From the NCBI RefSeq assembly GCF_020283565.1, contig NC_060059.1, forward strand, positions 39,300,338 through 39,364,337: a DNA stretch of 64,000 nt. The letters are read 5' to 3'. How positions within the stretch are numbered: position 1 is the first letter of the stretch; each line of letters starts with the position of its first letter. Positions 35,346 through 58,989 of the stretch are shown here, piece after piece. The stretch comes from Trifolium pratense (Eukaryota; Streptophyta; Magnoliopsida; Fabales; Fabaceae). The notes below the pieces were generated by a model. It ran no database searches, was not told where the DNA came from, and worked only from the letters and a program-made list of their open reading frames with translations. A program made the translations under genes and the position numbers.

Positions 35346-38056
35346 AGCTAACAACTATAATCGGATTTAAATAGGTAAGAGTGAAATTTAGATTAAATTT
35401 TAGGGTTAAGCTTGAGCGAGTACTCGAATATGCAAAATTTTAAAAAATGATTGTAAATAGTATCCATAGTCATTTTTTATATGATCATTATCCACAATAT
35501 TCAAAGGATTTATAAGAATATGCTTAATGGCAAACATAGTATAAACATGCTTTTAACAATTAAACCATGGATCACTATGTAGCAAAAATGGAGCATATTG
35601 AGGTATCAGCAGCAAGCGTGCTTGGTGCGGACTGGTTACTGCCTAGTGACCTGTCTCACCACTATGTTCCTTACCTGTCTCCACTGCCAAATTGCTTTCC
35701 CTCTTCTTATAATTTTCTTCCTTCTTAAAAAAAAAAAAAAAAAAAAGACAAACTGAAGACACAAAATGCGCACAACACAACAGCAATATATATATATAGC
35801 GACAAATTCATTGTCAAAGATTATTGCTTTTCCTATGATGGCTGCTTCTACTTCCTTAGTGCTGTTTGGTGCTCACAAATCCACTTACATTTTCCTCGTT
35901 CTCTTTTTAGACAGAAAATAGTTGATATTGAAATACAGTAGTTGATAAATAATTATCTTTTAATTATTAAGAGAGAAATAGTTTATATTTAAATCTATTA
36001 ATTGCAGAAACTATTCTTCCAAGTAACTGAATAAAATCATAAATTTAATAGTTATTGGATGTAATTATTTAACCAAGATATTAGACTGTTAATGAACTTC
36101 TCTTAAGAATCCCTGTAAACTTAGCTTAGTGGGCGGGAATATCAGTATATGTTCGAGAGCCAGTATTCAAATCCTGAACACTTTATTTATTCATCTTTGA
36201 GGTAAATTTTCTATCCACTAAACTATTTTTTAGTAAAAATAATTATTGGACAAACTTTACGAGGACAAACTTTAAATTATCAAGGATATTCTTTTTTAGA
36301 AATAAGATGGTTAATACTAAAAAATACTAAAAAATGTACTGTATATTCATTAGTGTAGCTTGATCTTTGCAAGAGATTTTTGTTAGTTATGATTGACATG
36401 TCGTCAATTTGTCTTCCGCACGTGCATTGATCTTCAATTGAATTCTAACCTTTTCTTTTTGCTGGTTGACTTTCACAAAGTTTCTTAAACAGGACTGCTT
36501 ATGCTTTGGTATTATAAAAGTAATTTACATAAATAAATTCTTACTAAGAAAAATATAATTTTTATAAGCTATTATTTTTTAAATTATATTAAAAAACTTA
36601 TAATAATACATATAAATTTACTTATTTACATAAGTTATTTTGTATAAACTTAAAAGTAACTCAATTCAACGGACCTTAATTACATTAACATCTATTCTAC
36701 TTCCTACGGTCATGTATACTGTATTTTATTTGAGTAAAAAAAACATTTAAAGTTTATTTTGTTACTATTTCCAATATAATTTCAACTATTTATTTTTTTA
36801 ATTTACTCTTTAATTAATGCTATGTGCATCACTCATATATTATTATTTTTTATTTCGTGTTTATGATAATAAAAATGGGTCATTAATAGTTAATATGAGT
36901 AATTGAGTAAAATATTGAGTAAAATCAAACAAAAAAATCATGTTTTTTTTTTAATTATCATGATATTGATACGAAGTTTCCACTATCTTTAGAAATAATT
37001 AATTGTGCATCGACAAATGTGCAGTAGTAAAATGTGACAATTATTTTAGAATGGATGGTGTAGTAATATATGGAAGTTATCCCCGAAAATCACACAATTA
37101 AGGAAAATAACTGATAAGATCTTGCCATACATACTTTCCTTAAACACCAAGTGTTGTAACTTATTTAAATGCAAGACAAGATAAACTCAATGAGTGACAT
37201 CACTATCACTCCTTTTTGTGTACTTTTCTTTAATAATCCATGAGATTTTTATCCAACATAAAAAAAAATGGCTTTCCATAACAACTTGGATCAAGTGCTT
37301 GATGTGAACACGATAATGTCTATGCATTGCTGAGGTATCCTCGGACACCAAATAATCACTATGTTTGGTCTCATATTGGTCACACTATTACCAATATAAA
37401 TATTAAGTGACCAAAACCAAAGAATTTGACCTTACACAATATGGATAATCACATATTAGTATTTTCATTACATTAGTTTTATATAGTGCCGCCCAACTGA
37501 ATATTTCAAATTAATAGACTAATCAAATCAAATTAGTTATAATGATCATCAACGCATGCTTGCTTCTTATAAATAACACAAGAGAATAATATTAATGCTT
37601 AAATATTGGATCTACAAAGAGAATACTACAAAAAATTAAGAATGTATTGATGATGGGAACAAAGGCAAGTGTTGAGATATTCAAAATGAATAAGGAATAT
37701 ACCATCTTTCTCATGCCGTCCTAACTAACATTGCATCTTAAACAAGTAACCACTTTTTTATATATTTTTTTTAAAACATAGCCACTTTTTTATATAAAAA
37801 TATAATAATTGGGGGAAATGGAAAACCTATATAAGAAATTAAGAATAATAAGATGTAGTATATTTGTTATTCAATTTTGTTTTTGGTTACTAGTGCCCAC
37901 CTACCTAGCAAATAACCTTGTTTAATAATAGTAGTATTAACTTCCTCACATTATGAGTATTGTTGCATTTGCTCACAATTTTTATTTGTCTTAAATCAAG
38001 TGTCATTTTCAATTTTTAATATGATTATTTTCTTTCAAATTGTGACATTTAATTAA

Positions 38057-38094
<38 letters not shown>

Positions 38095-38394
38095 TTCATT
38101 TTTAAATTAATATCTTATACTTTACATCTCTGTGATAAGGTCTAATAATGTAATCGTCAATGTTAAGATTGTTAGGCTGAATATCTTTCATATTATTTTT
38201 TTTTTGCTTATCATAAAAAATTTTAAAAAAAAATTGGTACATGAAGAGGGAAAAAAATAAAACTATTTTATCTTAAAGATAATATTAGATTTATATGCAT
38301 AAGTCATATTTAATTTATATCAATGTCAATTGAAAGCATCAACAATTCACTGCAATTTCAGAATTTCTTAAAGAGGTTTAATTTGCAAACTTAA
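35346..38394. other. Intergenic, SINE trace and microsatellite, no gene
   Basis: At 36112-36235 an A-box-like TTAGCTTAGTGGGCGGG and a B-box-like ATTCAAATCC suggest a decayed SINE. A TA microsatellite lies at 38060-38092. The rest is AT-rich without coding signal. Confidence 0.5.
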
Positions 38395-38806
38395 ACTCAC
38401 CTAAACACATGAAGCTCTAAGTTAGTAAGGTGCACATTTTCACTTTAGACCAAAACATCATTTTTTACTACTTTAATATAGTTTTAAGCCAATGGTAATT
38501 TAGTAAAACTGATTTGATGTTTTAACATGAAGGTCTAAGTTAGCAAGGTGTACCTTTTCAAAGTTGAGTAACATGTTTTCTTAAGTTGTCATTTTTTGAT
38601 TTCCTATCTTGTTTATTTATATTGCATATATTTATAATTAAGTGGACGTAAATTAGCAAATGAGTGCACCAACATTTAATAAAATTTACCTAACTAACCC
38701 TCAATTTTCTAGTGTAAAATAACTAAATGTCAAGGTTTTTTTTGTCCAAAGTGAAAAGATGCACCTTGCTAACTTAGACCTTCATGTTTTTAGGTGGGTC
38801 TGAGTG
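38395..38806. mobile_element. Non-autonomous DNA element with 57-bp inverted ends
   Basis: The left end, ACTCACCTAAACACATGAAG followed by CTCTAAGTTAGTAAGGTGCA, returns inverted at 38748-38806. A third, internal copy of the CTAAGTTAGCAAGGTG block lies near 38535. About 412 bp, non-coding. No target duplication was resolved. Confidence 0.65.
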
Positions 38807-38851
38807 TTTCTTAAATATTAGTTAAGGGTGTTTAAATAAAGAGTTTAATTA

Positions 38852-39049
38852 TTAACAATGAATTGGTCCGAGTGTGGTAAGAGTCTTAGTTCCTCTTAAG
38901 CATGTGGTCAGTGGTTCGATTCATAGCTCGTGCGTATGGAGAAAATTCGGTTAAGAGGGGAGAAACCACTTTGTGAGCATGTTTCCCGACAGAGATTAGT
39001 CATCGCTAACGGCGGTGAAAACTTCGTATCAATATCACGATGAAAAAAA
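38852..39049 (+). mobile_element. SINE with target-site duplication
   Basis: An A-box-like GGTCCGAGTGTGGTAAGAG lies near 38866 and a B box GGTTCGATTC at 38913. The body ends in an A-run at 39043-39049. The 10-bp direct repeat AGTTTAATTA flanks it (38842-38851 and 39050-39059), which confirms retroposition. Confidence 0.85.
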
Positions 39050-39059
39050 AGTTTAATTA

Positions 39060-40810
39060 AGCTTTTTATTATAATAAGAATTTCTATATAAGTTCTTTCC
39101 ATATGAGGAAATGAAGATAATGTGTATTAGTGTATAGTGTATACAAGTCTTTCAATAATTGACAAGGGAAGTATAAAAAACTATAGAGATAAAGTCTCAT
39201 AAACTATTTTAAATACAACTTTAGTCTTGTCATTATCATCTTCCTCTATGTTGATCTTTGGCTTAAGACGTGTATTTAATTTCTAACCATAATCCAGGTG
39301 ACAGCAAGTCAACGAGTGTTGGCTTTTGTTGGATTTAAGCTGTCTGTCCTTGATAAGGGATTTATTAATTAATTAATTAATTAATTAATCAATAGTACTA
39401 TAAACTTATATTAACTAATGGGCATGCTCCCCTTCTTTTAAATTTTAACTAACAAAAAGAATTAAAAAGAAATATGACTATGGATATAGTAGATATGCAA
39501 AATCAACATGCATGTATATACATTGTGGTCTCCTAGTTATCACAAAGAGAGCTCATGCGTGGTGGTAGGGAGTTGGACTAGACTAAAGTTCTATAATTAG
39601 GGTCCACGATCATAATCATAATTAATTAGGTCAGATCAGCTAATCACATCTAATCAAAATTTGTTTGTTTATAATGGGAGTTAGAATGGGCTAAAGTTTT
39701 ACAAAATCTCATTAAACTTTATCTATAACAATCACATAATCATCGCGATTTTGTGTAGATACATCTACACGAATACTTTACTCGTATATTTATAGAATAA
39801 ATTTGAATTTTTTTTATACTAGTATATGGTGGATTGGGTATTGTAATTTTTGTATTTGCACCAAAATTGTTTTTGAATATTCATAATTATGATTTGAATA
39901 TTCATAATCAATTCTCAACTAAAAACCTTTCAGAACCAAAACATCAAGGATGAAACAGAGAGAAGAGGGGGGGAAAGGAAAAGGCCAAAGGATAAATATG
40001 ATGGGTTAAAGGGCAAAGGCCCGATCTTTAAAAAAAAAAAAAAGACCAACTCCTGATACATTTAGTAGGTAAAAATAATTTATAAGATAAATACAATTAA
40101 AATCTATTTCGCCACAAGCAATTTTAATTCAAACTATTTATGAATAAATTGGTGAAAATTAATTTTTACATAAACGTATTTAAATGTAAATCAATTTTAA
40201 TTTTAGTCACCAAAGAACCAAACACACAAAAATTTATATTATATTTCTAATAGTTTTCTTAATATCTAAGGTCTCTTAATATCAATTTGGTTTTCAACTG
40301 ATTTGACAAACTCAGAAATATTTTTACTGAATGCAGTTTCTAAAACAATTTTAGAGCTGGCTTAGAATTTTAGTGCTGCTTTTTATTTTCAAACAAGCAA
40401 CTACATTCAGAATTAAACAAATGAGCCATTAAATGGCTAAATAACAAAAGTTATGAAAAGTAAGTTTTTTTTTACGCAAAAAAATAAGATTGTTAGAATT
40501 GAGTTTTTACGTCAATACATTTTATTTAAGTGGAATCAAAACATAAACTCAGATCTTAAACTCGTAGAGTTTACCTCATATTAAAATTATATATAGGTAA
40601 AAATATACAAACAAACGGAAAAAAAATATATTGATCATTAGCTTATAATTTAAATGTTCATCATCAGTCAGACTTAATATTTTTTATGCTCTGGACAAAC
40701 TAAAATAATAATGCATGTCATAATCAATGTAAGTTGTAATTTACAAAGTTAAACAAAAAATTAAAAGGAGAATTTTTTTGAACGGAAAACTAGTAACAAA
40801 CTCTATACTA
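39060..40810. other. Intergenic, no gene seen
   Basis: AT-rich DNA with an AATT microsatellite near 39365-39390. No ORF or element recognised. Confidence 0.5.
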
Positions 40811-40813
40811 TTA

Positions 40814-41717
40814 GGGCCCGTTTGGTGCGCAGGATAGCATAGTGACAGGATAGGATATGAAACAGGATAAAGATAGGATATGATAACAGCAGGATAACAG
40901 TTATACTCAGTTATCATATCCTATGTTTGGTGCACACAGGATAACAAACATGATAACTATTATATTTTATTTTTAATACATACTTGCTCATAATTATATG
41001 ATAAGATATATAACATATTTAATTGACAAAATTACTCTTGTAAAATAATTGTTATTTTTTTAAAATTATTTTGTAATACTTTGAATTTTATAAATAAAAA
41101 ATATAAATAAGTAATCAAATAACTTTATATAATTTAAAATAAAAATCATGAGAAAATAATCAAGTTTAATTTTTTATATGAATCATGATCAAATAAATAA
41201 CTCAATAATATATACATGTTAGATAAGCCAAATAAATATATGATATATCTCATACGTAAATAATAAAACTATTATTGCAAAAGAACTATATTTAATTTTT
41301 TATAAAATTTAAATTAATATCCCTATTTGTCAATTTTTTAATAATCATTTTACTTTAAAATATTGTAATTTTAGTAAAATTTTGATTTTTTAGAATATAT
41401 AAATTACAAAATTACCCCTGTGAGAAAATCACATATATATTTAAAAATTAATTATTTAATTATTTATATTTTATTAATTTTATTTTATGTATTTTAAATA
41501 TATTTTATAAAATAAATCAGTAATTTTTTTTTCTTCTTATCATATCCTGCTGGTAACCCAGCTCAAATTCAGGATAAGAATTATAACTAGAGAGACAGGA
41601 TAGGATAAGCTTCATGATTAACTTATCATATCCTGTTGTATCACCAAACACTGGATTGCGGCAGGATATGATACAGTTATCCTATCATGTCTCTTATCCT
41701 GTGCACCAAACGGGCTC
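40814..41717. mobile_element. PIF/Harbinger-like non-autonomous element
   Basis: It begins GGGCCCGTTTGGTGCGCAGG and ends, inverted, GAGCCCGTTTGGTGCACAGG, flanked by TTA on both sides (40811-40813 and 41718-41720). This is the terminal sequence and target preference of Tourist/Harbinger elements. Both ends hold many repeats of CAGGATA and ATATCCT within the first 150 bp, possible transposase-binding sites. The centre is about 85 percent AT with no ORF. At 904 bp it is long for a MITE. Confidence 0.85.
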
Positions 41718-41720
41718 TTA

Positions 41721-43065
41721 ATGGTTAGTGGTTATGTAGTCTTGAAATTGTCAATTATTTGGAATGGAATAAAAAGCTTATCCCTCTAATTCTTAAGGGA
41801 GATCTTTAGTAATTCAAAATTAAATCATGAGATAAGAAAAATATATCAAATATTGTTCAAATTAGAAATCAAATTTATATATTTGTAAACGATAATTTAA
41901 TTTTAAACTTAATCTGAAATTAATAATTTTAATTTTAAAAGAAAAATACTATATTTTACTTTTAAATTTAAAAACGGAATTTTTGAATATTGGATAATTC
42001 ACACTCAAGTAATTTTCTCTCATTCTCATGAATTAAATATGACTAGTCTTGCATTTCAATAATAAATAACACCAACAACTATATATCGATCAATATATCT
42101 TGTAACTAATAATAATATCTCTCTCATTTTTCATGTATTAAATATGATTCTTTAAGTCATACATGTCATGTGAGAATGAATATCATATATGATTGAAATA
42201 CAATTTCTTTGTAAATTTGAACCCTTATTATTTTACATTTACAAAACTCCTATAAATAATCACACACAAAAATTTAATTTCAATTATTTTATAAAAATAC
42301 TTATTTGTTTCGTCTATCAAGTTTTTTTAAGAAGTGTTTCACGTTCACGTATCACTTGTTTTCATCTATTCTTTTGTATATACACAAGTACAAAAGATTG
42401 TTTTAGTGTATTCTCCATGATTGTAAACTTTTGAGCTCATTTATGGCACACCTTGTGCTAGCAAGGGCTCCCCGTTGGTGTTAATATAATCCATTTTTCC
42501 TTGTTCAAATTTTTTTTTGGTTACTTCTCTATCTATTATTGTGTATTTGGTTTGAGCGAAAGAAATGGGGAAGAAAGGAAAACGCAAAAATCAATGAATA
42601 AATTTAGACTACTAGTTCAAATTCATTTATTGACTTACGTGTTTCAGTGTACTCCCTCGATTCTTACGTCCACTATTATAAGTAAAAAATTAATTTTTAA
42701 GATAATTGAAGTATTTAGTGTACTACTAAAAAAAATTGGGTCCTCTAGACATATGATATTGTATTTATTACATATTAAATGTATTAATAAAAAGAATTTA
42801 TGGCATTTTTAAATGATAAAATTGAGCAAATTTAAGTGATATTATCAATTTTGCGAGTTAAATCGTTTAAACTCATTTTGAACTTGCATAAAAAAAAAAC
42901 TCGTTTTGAACTTTTGAATAATTCAAGTAGATGTAAATGTGCAAATTTAAGTGATGTTATCGATTTTAGAGAGTTAAATCGTTTAAATTCGTTTTGACTT
43001 ACAATTTAACTCAATAATTTTTATTACAATTTAACACAAAAGTCATACTTAAAAACATAAAATGG
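41721..43065. other. Intergenic, no gene seen
   Basis: AT-rich DNA. Near 42430-42490 a G/C-richer segment (CACACCTTGTGCTAGCAAGG) recalls the 3' end of plant LINEs. At 42652 ACTCCCTCGATTCTTACGTC recalls a Stowaway end. Both are weak. Two ORFs of 81 and 103 codons are low-complexity and unlike any family I know. Confidence 0.4.
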
Positions 43066-53616
<10,551 letters not shown>

Positions 53617-53756
53617 GGAATATTTTCGCAGGGAAGAGTTACTTACTATCGTCAAAAGGAAGAAGAAGAAAGAGGAGAACCGTGAATCTGATTTTTTTTT
53701 TTTTATCATTTTCATTTTCTCAAAAAAAAAAAAAAAAGAAAGAAAAAATTTTAAAA

Positions 53757-53828
53757 CGCCGTTGCCGGGGATCGAACCCGGGTCACCCGCGTGACAGGCG
53801 GGAATACTTACCACTATACTACAACGAC
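53757..53828 (-). tRNA. tRNA-Asp(GTC): tRNA-Asp (anticodon GTC)
   Basis: 72 nt, no intron. The acceptor stem GTCGTTG pairs with CAACGGC with one G-T pair, and the discriminator base is G. The D-arm contains TAGTGGTAAGTAT. The anticodon loop CTGTCAC gives GTC at 53793-53795. The T-arm has CCGGGTTCGATCCCCGG, which is also a perfect B box. The A box is TAGTATAGTGG. A TTTT terminator follows directly (53753-53756). It ends 140 bp upstream of the PEX10 start codon on the same strand. Confidence 0.98.
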
Positions 53829-54127
53829 TTGTTGTTTCAAATTTCATTTTAAGATTATTTATTCATTCCATGGTGAACTTGCTCAATATTATTTCTTCTA
53901 GAACTTAGGTGGTGAGAACGAACTCCTTGAACAAACTGGGACAGGACCCAAGTTTGATGCTTTCTTTTGGGCCTTGCTCATAATACATTCACCAAAAAAA
54001 AAAACAATTACTGTATGAAAATGCAACTTGGTGTTGGTTCTTCAAAACAACATAAGAAGGAACCAGAAAAACTTCAGCCAAGGATATTAGTTAGACCCTT
54101 GCTTTTGTTGTTACTTAGTGCATTTTA

Positions 54128-54493
54128 GGCTTTGTTTGGCGGAAAAAAATAACGGATAATTGATAATCTAATTTATGGTGGAAGAGTTTATAGTTTATAG
54201 TGGATAAATTGGTTGATTGAATTTGTTATGTTTAGTAAAAACTCGGTTATAAATATAAAATGGCTTAAAACAATATGTTTAATATTTAATTTTTTAAGTA
54301 AGATAATAGACGTCATACATAAAATTGAAAGAAAAAATGATAAATTATAAGCAAATTGAAATTAGCATATGAAAAATAAACTATAAGCTAGTAAAACTAA
54401 GTTATAAGCTCGTAAGTAAAATTTGTTACCTAACATGTTTTTTTTTCCAATATGAACTTATAAGTTATAAGCACAAAATTTGGCAACAGAGCC
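54128..54493. mobile_element. Tourist/Harbinger-like MITE
   Basis: Ends GGCTTTGTTTGGC and, inverted, GGCTCTGTTGCC, with TTA on both sides (54125-54127 and 54494-54496). The interior, 366 bp in all, holds several copies of TTATAAGCT/AACTTATAAG and no ORF. Confidence 0.75.
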
Positions 54494-54496
54494 TTA

Positions 54497-56938
54497 GTAG
54501 TATGATATATGTGTTTAACTTTATGACGTTGACACGCGATACCTATAGTTATTTTTTTTATTAAAAACAATAGGAGAAAGCTTAGCATAAAAAGTAAAGA
54601 TCTCTCAACTATGTTGACACCAATTTACTCACCCCATAAGCAAACTAATTCTCAAATAAATTAAAATGGGAAAAAAAAAAAAAAAAAGATACAAAAAAAC
54701 TTGGGTGACCAGACCAATATCCAAGTGGGAGCTAACAAATATAACTGTCTCCTAAAATATCTTACCTATAAAACTCGTTGAAAAAACCATGTGAAGTGGA
54801 GAAAAGAGTACAATGTTTCAAAAAGATTAACAAAATCTATATTCTGACAAACCAAATCTATTTATAGTAAAAGCATGACTTATAATATTAGAAATCGTGT
54901 CCCTCTATTGAGAGTTTTGAATTTGCAATCCAAGAGTTGCAATATCATCGGCACATCAATTGTATTCTCTATAGTTATGTAAGATAATGAAAAACATATG
55001 TTTTATGCGCTCAATACAATTTAACCAAATCTATATAGTTTCAACTCTTTCTATTAACAATTAGCAAATCTCTATAGTCAACATCGCCTTAACGATCTCT
55101 ACAGATAATTATTTAAAAAATTACATAATTAAATATGATCACATGTATCATTGTGTGATGGTGCTACTTTGCTTGTATGTGGCTCTGCTTGTTGTTATCT
55201 GAAGGTTTATTTTCAATTTAATAGCTAAATATAAGTTTTTGTCATTACAGACAATAAATTTCTCTAAGTCTAATTTTATTAGAGAAATTAGACATATCGG
55301 TTGTCCTTAGGGTAGACAAAGATAAGAAATGGTTTAAGTTGATAATGTCATTCACTTATGTTATTGCTTGGATTTGTGCTTATCCAAAATGAGAATTTTA
55401 AAAGATTTTGGTCAGAATTTAAAAAATTTAATGTTGAGGGCTTGACAAATTTCAAAAGATCCAAAGTAGGGATCAATTTTCAAATTTTAAAAAATTTAAG
55501 GACCAATTTGCATATTTTGAAAACTTTAAGGACCAATATGCAATTTTTAACTACAGGGTTCCCAATCATATTATATGTGTTCCAACAAGGGCTCCATGCA
55601 TTTTTATTAGAGAAAGCTTTTGAAAACTTTTATAGGAGAAAGAGAAGAAAAGAGGATAATTTGGTAGAAATCCACTTTTTATAGATTTAAGTTTTTTCCT
55701 TTAAGCTTGATCATACCAATGTGGTATGATTTTCTCTTATTATAAATCGATAGCACAACATATTCCTATTCTTTGAATCATCTTTTGATCAAGAATCACA
55801 ACATAAAGTAATATGCCATTGTTACAACAAACAAAACTATAGTATTAATTTCTAGCTAGCTATTTCATTACCCCGCAAAGCAAAATCACTACGTGACCAA
55901 TATTGCTAGGTGATTCCAAAAATTAACCAATAAGCTTCCTACAACATATATGATATTTTGCACATAAAAAAGTATACCAAAATGTCGACACCAAAAGAAA
56001 CAAAAAATTGTACTATAGCTAATATCTCTTGCTGACAAAAGTCTAACAATAATAAACTAAGATATGAGTTCAAGGGTTTAATGAGCCTTAAGACGAATTG
56101 TTCGGGAGAATTTGAATTTGTTGATGAGTCTATATATAATAATCGATGTCATTCCTTGATAAAAAAATCATCTTCCAATCGAACATGTAACCATTAATTA
56201 TCATCCTCTTCCTAATGATTTTAATCTACATAGGGACAGATGAAATTCCTTGATATTTTCTGGTTGATATAAACTTAAAACTGTGATTGATTTTGCTTTT
56301 CAATAGCAAAAGAAAAACAAAAACAAGAATGCGTAATAAAAAGAAAAATCAATTTGAAAAATAACAAAAAAGGAAACCAAAATACTGCGAGGAAAAATCA
56401 AAGAAATTGTGGTCACACCATCATTAACTAGAATTAATATTGATCATTGGATTAAGACAATATCAAGGGTTAGGATGTGGAGTAACTCAAAAGAGTTACT
56501 CTTGGACTCAATATAACCCTTATATATATATAAGGGTCGGGTTCAAACTCTAAATATATCATTTATTTATTTTAAGAATAAAATTTTTAACCATTAAACT
56601 ACTTGACAGCAACCACTATCATTTGTCTTTTGGCATTATCTTTGATTGAGCCTATGACTTTAGAAAAATAATGATCACCCAATTGAAAATACGAAAACCA
56701 ACGTTTTCAATTCACCCAACCCACAAACTTTTTATATCAAAAAAAAATATCATCATGAGCACAACATCTAAGGCTAAAATCAATGACAATGACATTCTAA
56801 AGAATCTAAAGTTCTAAACTATTACACCAATAAATGTGAACCAAAGTATGTAAAAAGTGCGAGACTTATTGCTAAAAAAAAAAATCCACTTTATATAGTG
56901 ATCCTAAGAATCTAACTCATTACAGTCTTATAAGCTAG
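54497..56938. other. Intergenic, no gene seen
   Basis: AT-rich DNA. A short direct repeat (AATTTAAGGACCAATTTGCA and a variant) lies at 55490-55545, within a 108-codon ORF that is low-complexity. A SINE-like trace occurs near 56076. Confidence 0.5.
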
Positions 56939-57726
56939 TGTTGTGAATTCGTCTATAAAAATCACACCAATAAAAGAACTTGATGTGTGGAGCAATAGAA
57001 CGACAACCAATGATTAAGCGGAATAAGCAATAATAATAATAGATAAACAAGATAAAGGAGAAGAAAGAACACGATATTTGTTTACCCAGTTCGGTCCAAT
57101 AATGACCTAGTCTGGGGGAGAGAGCAGCCCCTCCGTTCCACTATATCAAACGAGTAACTTTTACAAAGAGTTCCAATTGAGTTACAAGAATTAATCCTAA
57201 TTCTACCCAAATCCTGAATCTCTTCCCGTGGCCAAGAGACTCAATTTGATAAGTGTTTCCCAAGGTGTAATCAATCCCCTTTGCCCAACCCTAGAGTTAT
57301 ACCAAGAGACAACCCCTTTTGTTTCTCTCTAAAACTCTAGCCTTGTGTCGGCGGCAAATCCTAATTGAAAACCCTACATTGTTGCTCCCTTTCTCTCTCT
57401 CAATTTTTCTATGAATAAAGTGATCCCTATTTATAGAAAAATATATGCCAAAAAACTAGTAACAAATCTATTTTAAAATAAAACAAATCCAAGTCAGAAT
57501 ACCCTCAAAGAAAAGATTTTTCCCAAAAAAACAGCAAAACAACACATGCTGTCAAAACGCGTTGCGCTTGGGCGTGAGCTCCCACGCCTGGGCGTGAGAA
57601 GGCAGAATTGATCCCAGTTCTGCACGCCTGGGCGCCAGCTCCCACGCCTGGGCGTGAGCAGGCAGAATCTCTCAAAACCATGATTTTCTGACTTCTTGTT
57701 ACCGAGATTTCAAGGCATATCCAACA
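56939..57726 (-). repeat. 3' LTR of the non-autonomous copia element
   Basis: 788 bp. Minus-strand TATA box at 57427-57436. A G/C-rich block at 57564-57668 holds two direct repeats of about 47 bp, each with CACGCCTGGGCGTG dyads; it lies upstream of the TATA box. Confidence 0.93.
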
Positions 57727-57834
57727 ATTCTCCACCTTGCCTTTAAATCGATGGTGACCTCATCAACCACCGTGCTGCTCTCTCCATCTTGAATCTTCTA
57801 TTCAAGATCACCGGATTGTACCTCCCTCTTCATC

Positions 57835-58215
57835 CTCGGAATGCCTTCCGCTCTCATGAAGATCTTGCATCCCACTACCATAGGATTTTAGGTAGCCCCA
57901 CAAGATTCACCGTCCCCTCTTCAGACTCCGAAGTGGTCAACTCCGTACATCCCTGAAGAAACGCTTGCTCCCAACTATCATCGGAATTTTAGATAGCTCA
58001 ACAAGCTCCACCATCCCTCTTCAGCCCCCGGATTGTGCCTTTTCTGTCCTCCTGAAGAATCGCTTGCCTCCGACTATCCATGGATTTTTGCGATAGCCCT
58101 ACAAGCCTTCACCACTCTTCGACCCCGGAATGCCTTCCGTACTCTCGAAGTTTTGCTTGGCTCCAAACCAACCTTGGAATTTTAGGCGGTTCCACAAGCT
58201 GCAACATCAAACTCT
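57835..58215 (-). repeat. Imperfect internal repeats of about 125 bp
   Basis: Roughly three to four diverged units share GGAATTTTAGRTAGC, CACAAG(C/A)T and CCGGAATGCCTTCCG-like blocks. They encode nothing recognisable. Confidence 0.5.
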
Positions 58216-58989
58216 TCTTGTATCCAACTACCTCCAGCAGTCTCACAAGTTACCAAGTTTGATCACCTGTTGCTTTCAATTGCCTCCCTGAAGATCCTCT
58301 CAAGGTCTTGCACTTCTTCAGCCACAATTGAAACATAACCGACAAGGTCTCCATGGTCATCCCCTTTGGTTCAACAATACAACTCTCCTCCCTATCTCCG
58401 ATTAGATAGCCAAGAGCTGATGTTGACTGTCTACCACTATTGGAAGACTCCACCTCAAACTGAGTTTCCACCAAAGTATACCCACCATGATTTCCACCTT
58501 GTAACATGCAAGACCTCTTCAATTCCTCTGAAACATACTTCAAGCTATTGTTAGTCTCCAACAATTCCAGTTCAGTTCAACACCTAGTAAACCTTGTTCA
58601 CTAGTCCAACTAAACTCATGTCACTAACAGGTCCACCCGAAGTCCCACAACTCAACCACATTATGAGAGTCACCACTAGTTATAGATGCATGACCAACTA
58701 TCTTTGCATCTAAGTTCAGAAACATACCTCACATCGTGTAAAGAAACTCACGATTGTCAAACTTCGTAAGACAAACTAAACCCATACCTTGAACCTTAAA
58801 GCTTTCCGTTTTCAAGATGAATGACTCCACCTTCAACTAGCTCTAGAGTCTCAAAGTATTCATTCTTTGACCACATGTGATAGGAGCATCAAAATTCCAT
58901 GACCCAAATACTCCACCGGTTCCCAACTTCCACTAGCACCTCCGCATCCTCATAATAAAGTTGTTGTTTCAGAAGTAACCCGAGTATTA

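Noticed and set aside
42501..42812. 103-codon plus-strand ORF
   Set aside because: Low-complexity, no similarity recognised, and it spans a Stowaway-like fragment.
55358..55684. 108-codon plus-strand ORF
   Set aside because: Made largely of short direct repeats of AATTTAAGGACCAAT; no domain.
57505..57735. 76-codon minus-strand ORF in the LTR
   Set aside because: Arises from the G/C-rich dyad repeats; it crosses the LTR boundary and is not a protein of the element.
58250..58564. 104-codon minus-strand ORF in the non-autonomous copia element
   Set aside because: No recognised motif; may be decayed pol or captured DNA, but there is no support for a function.
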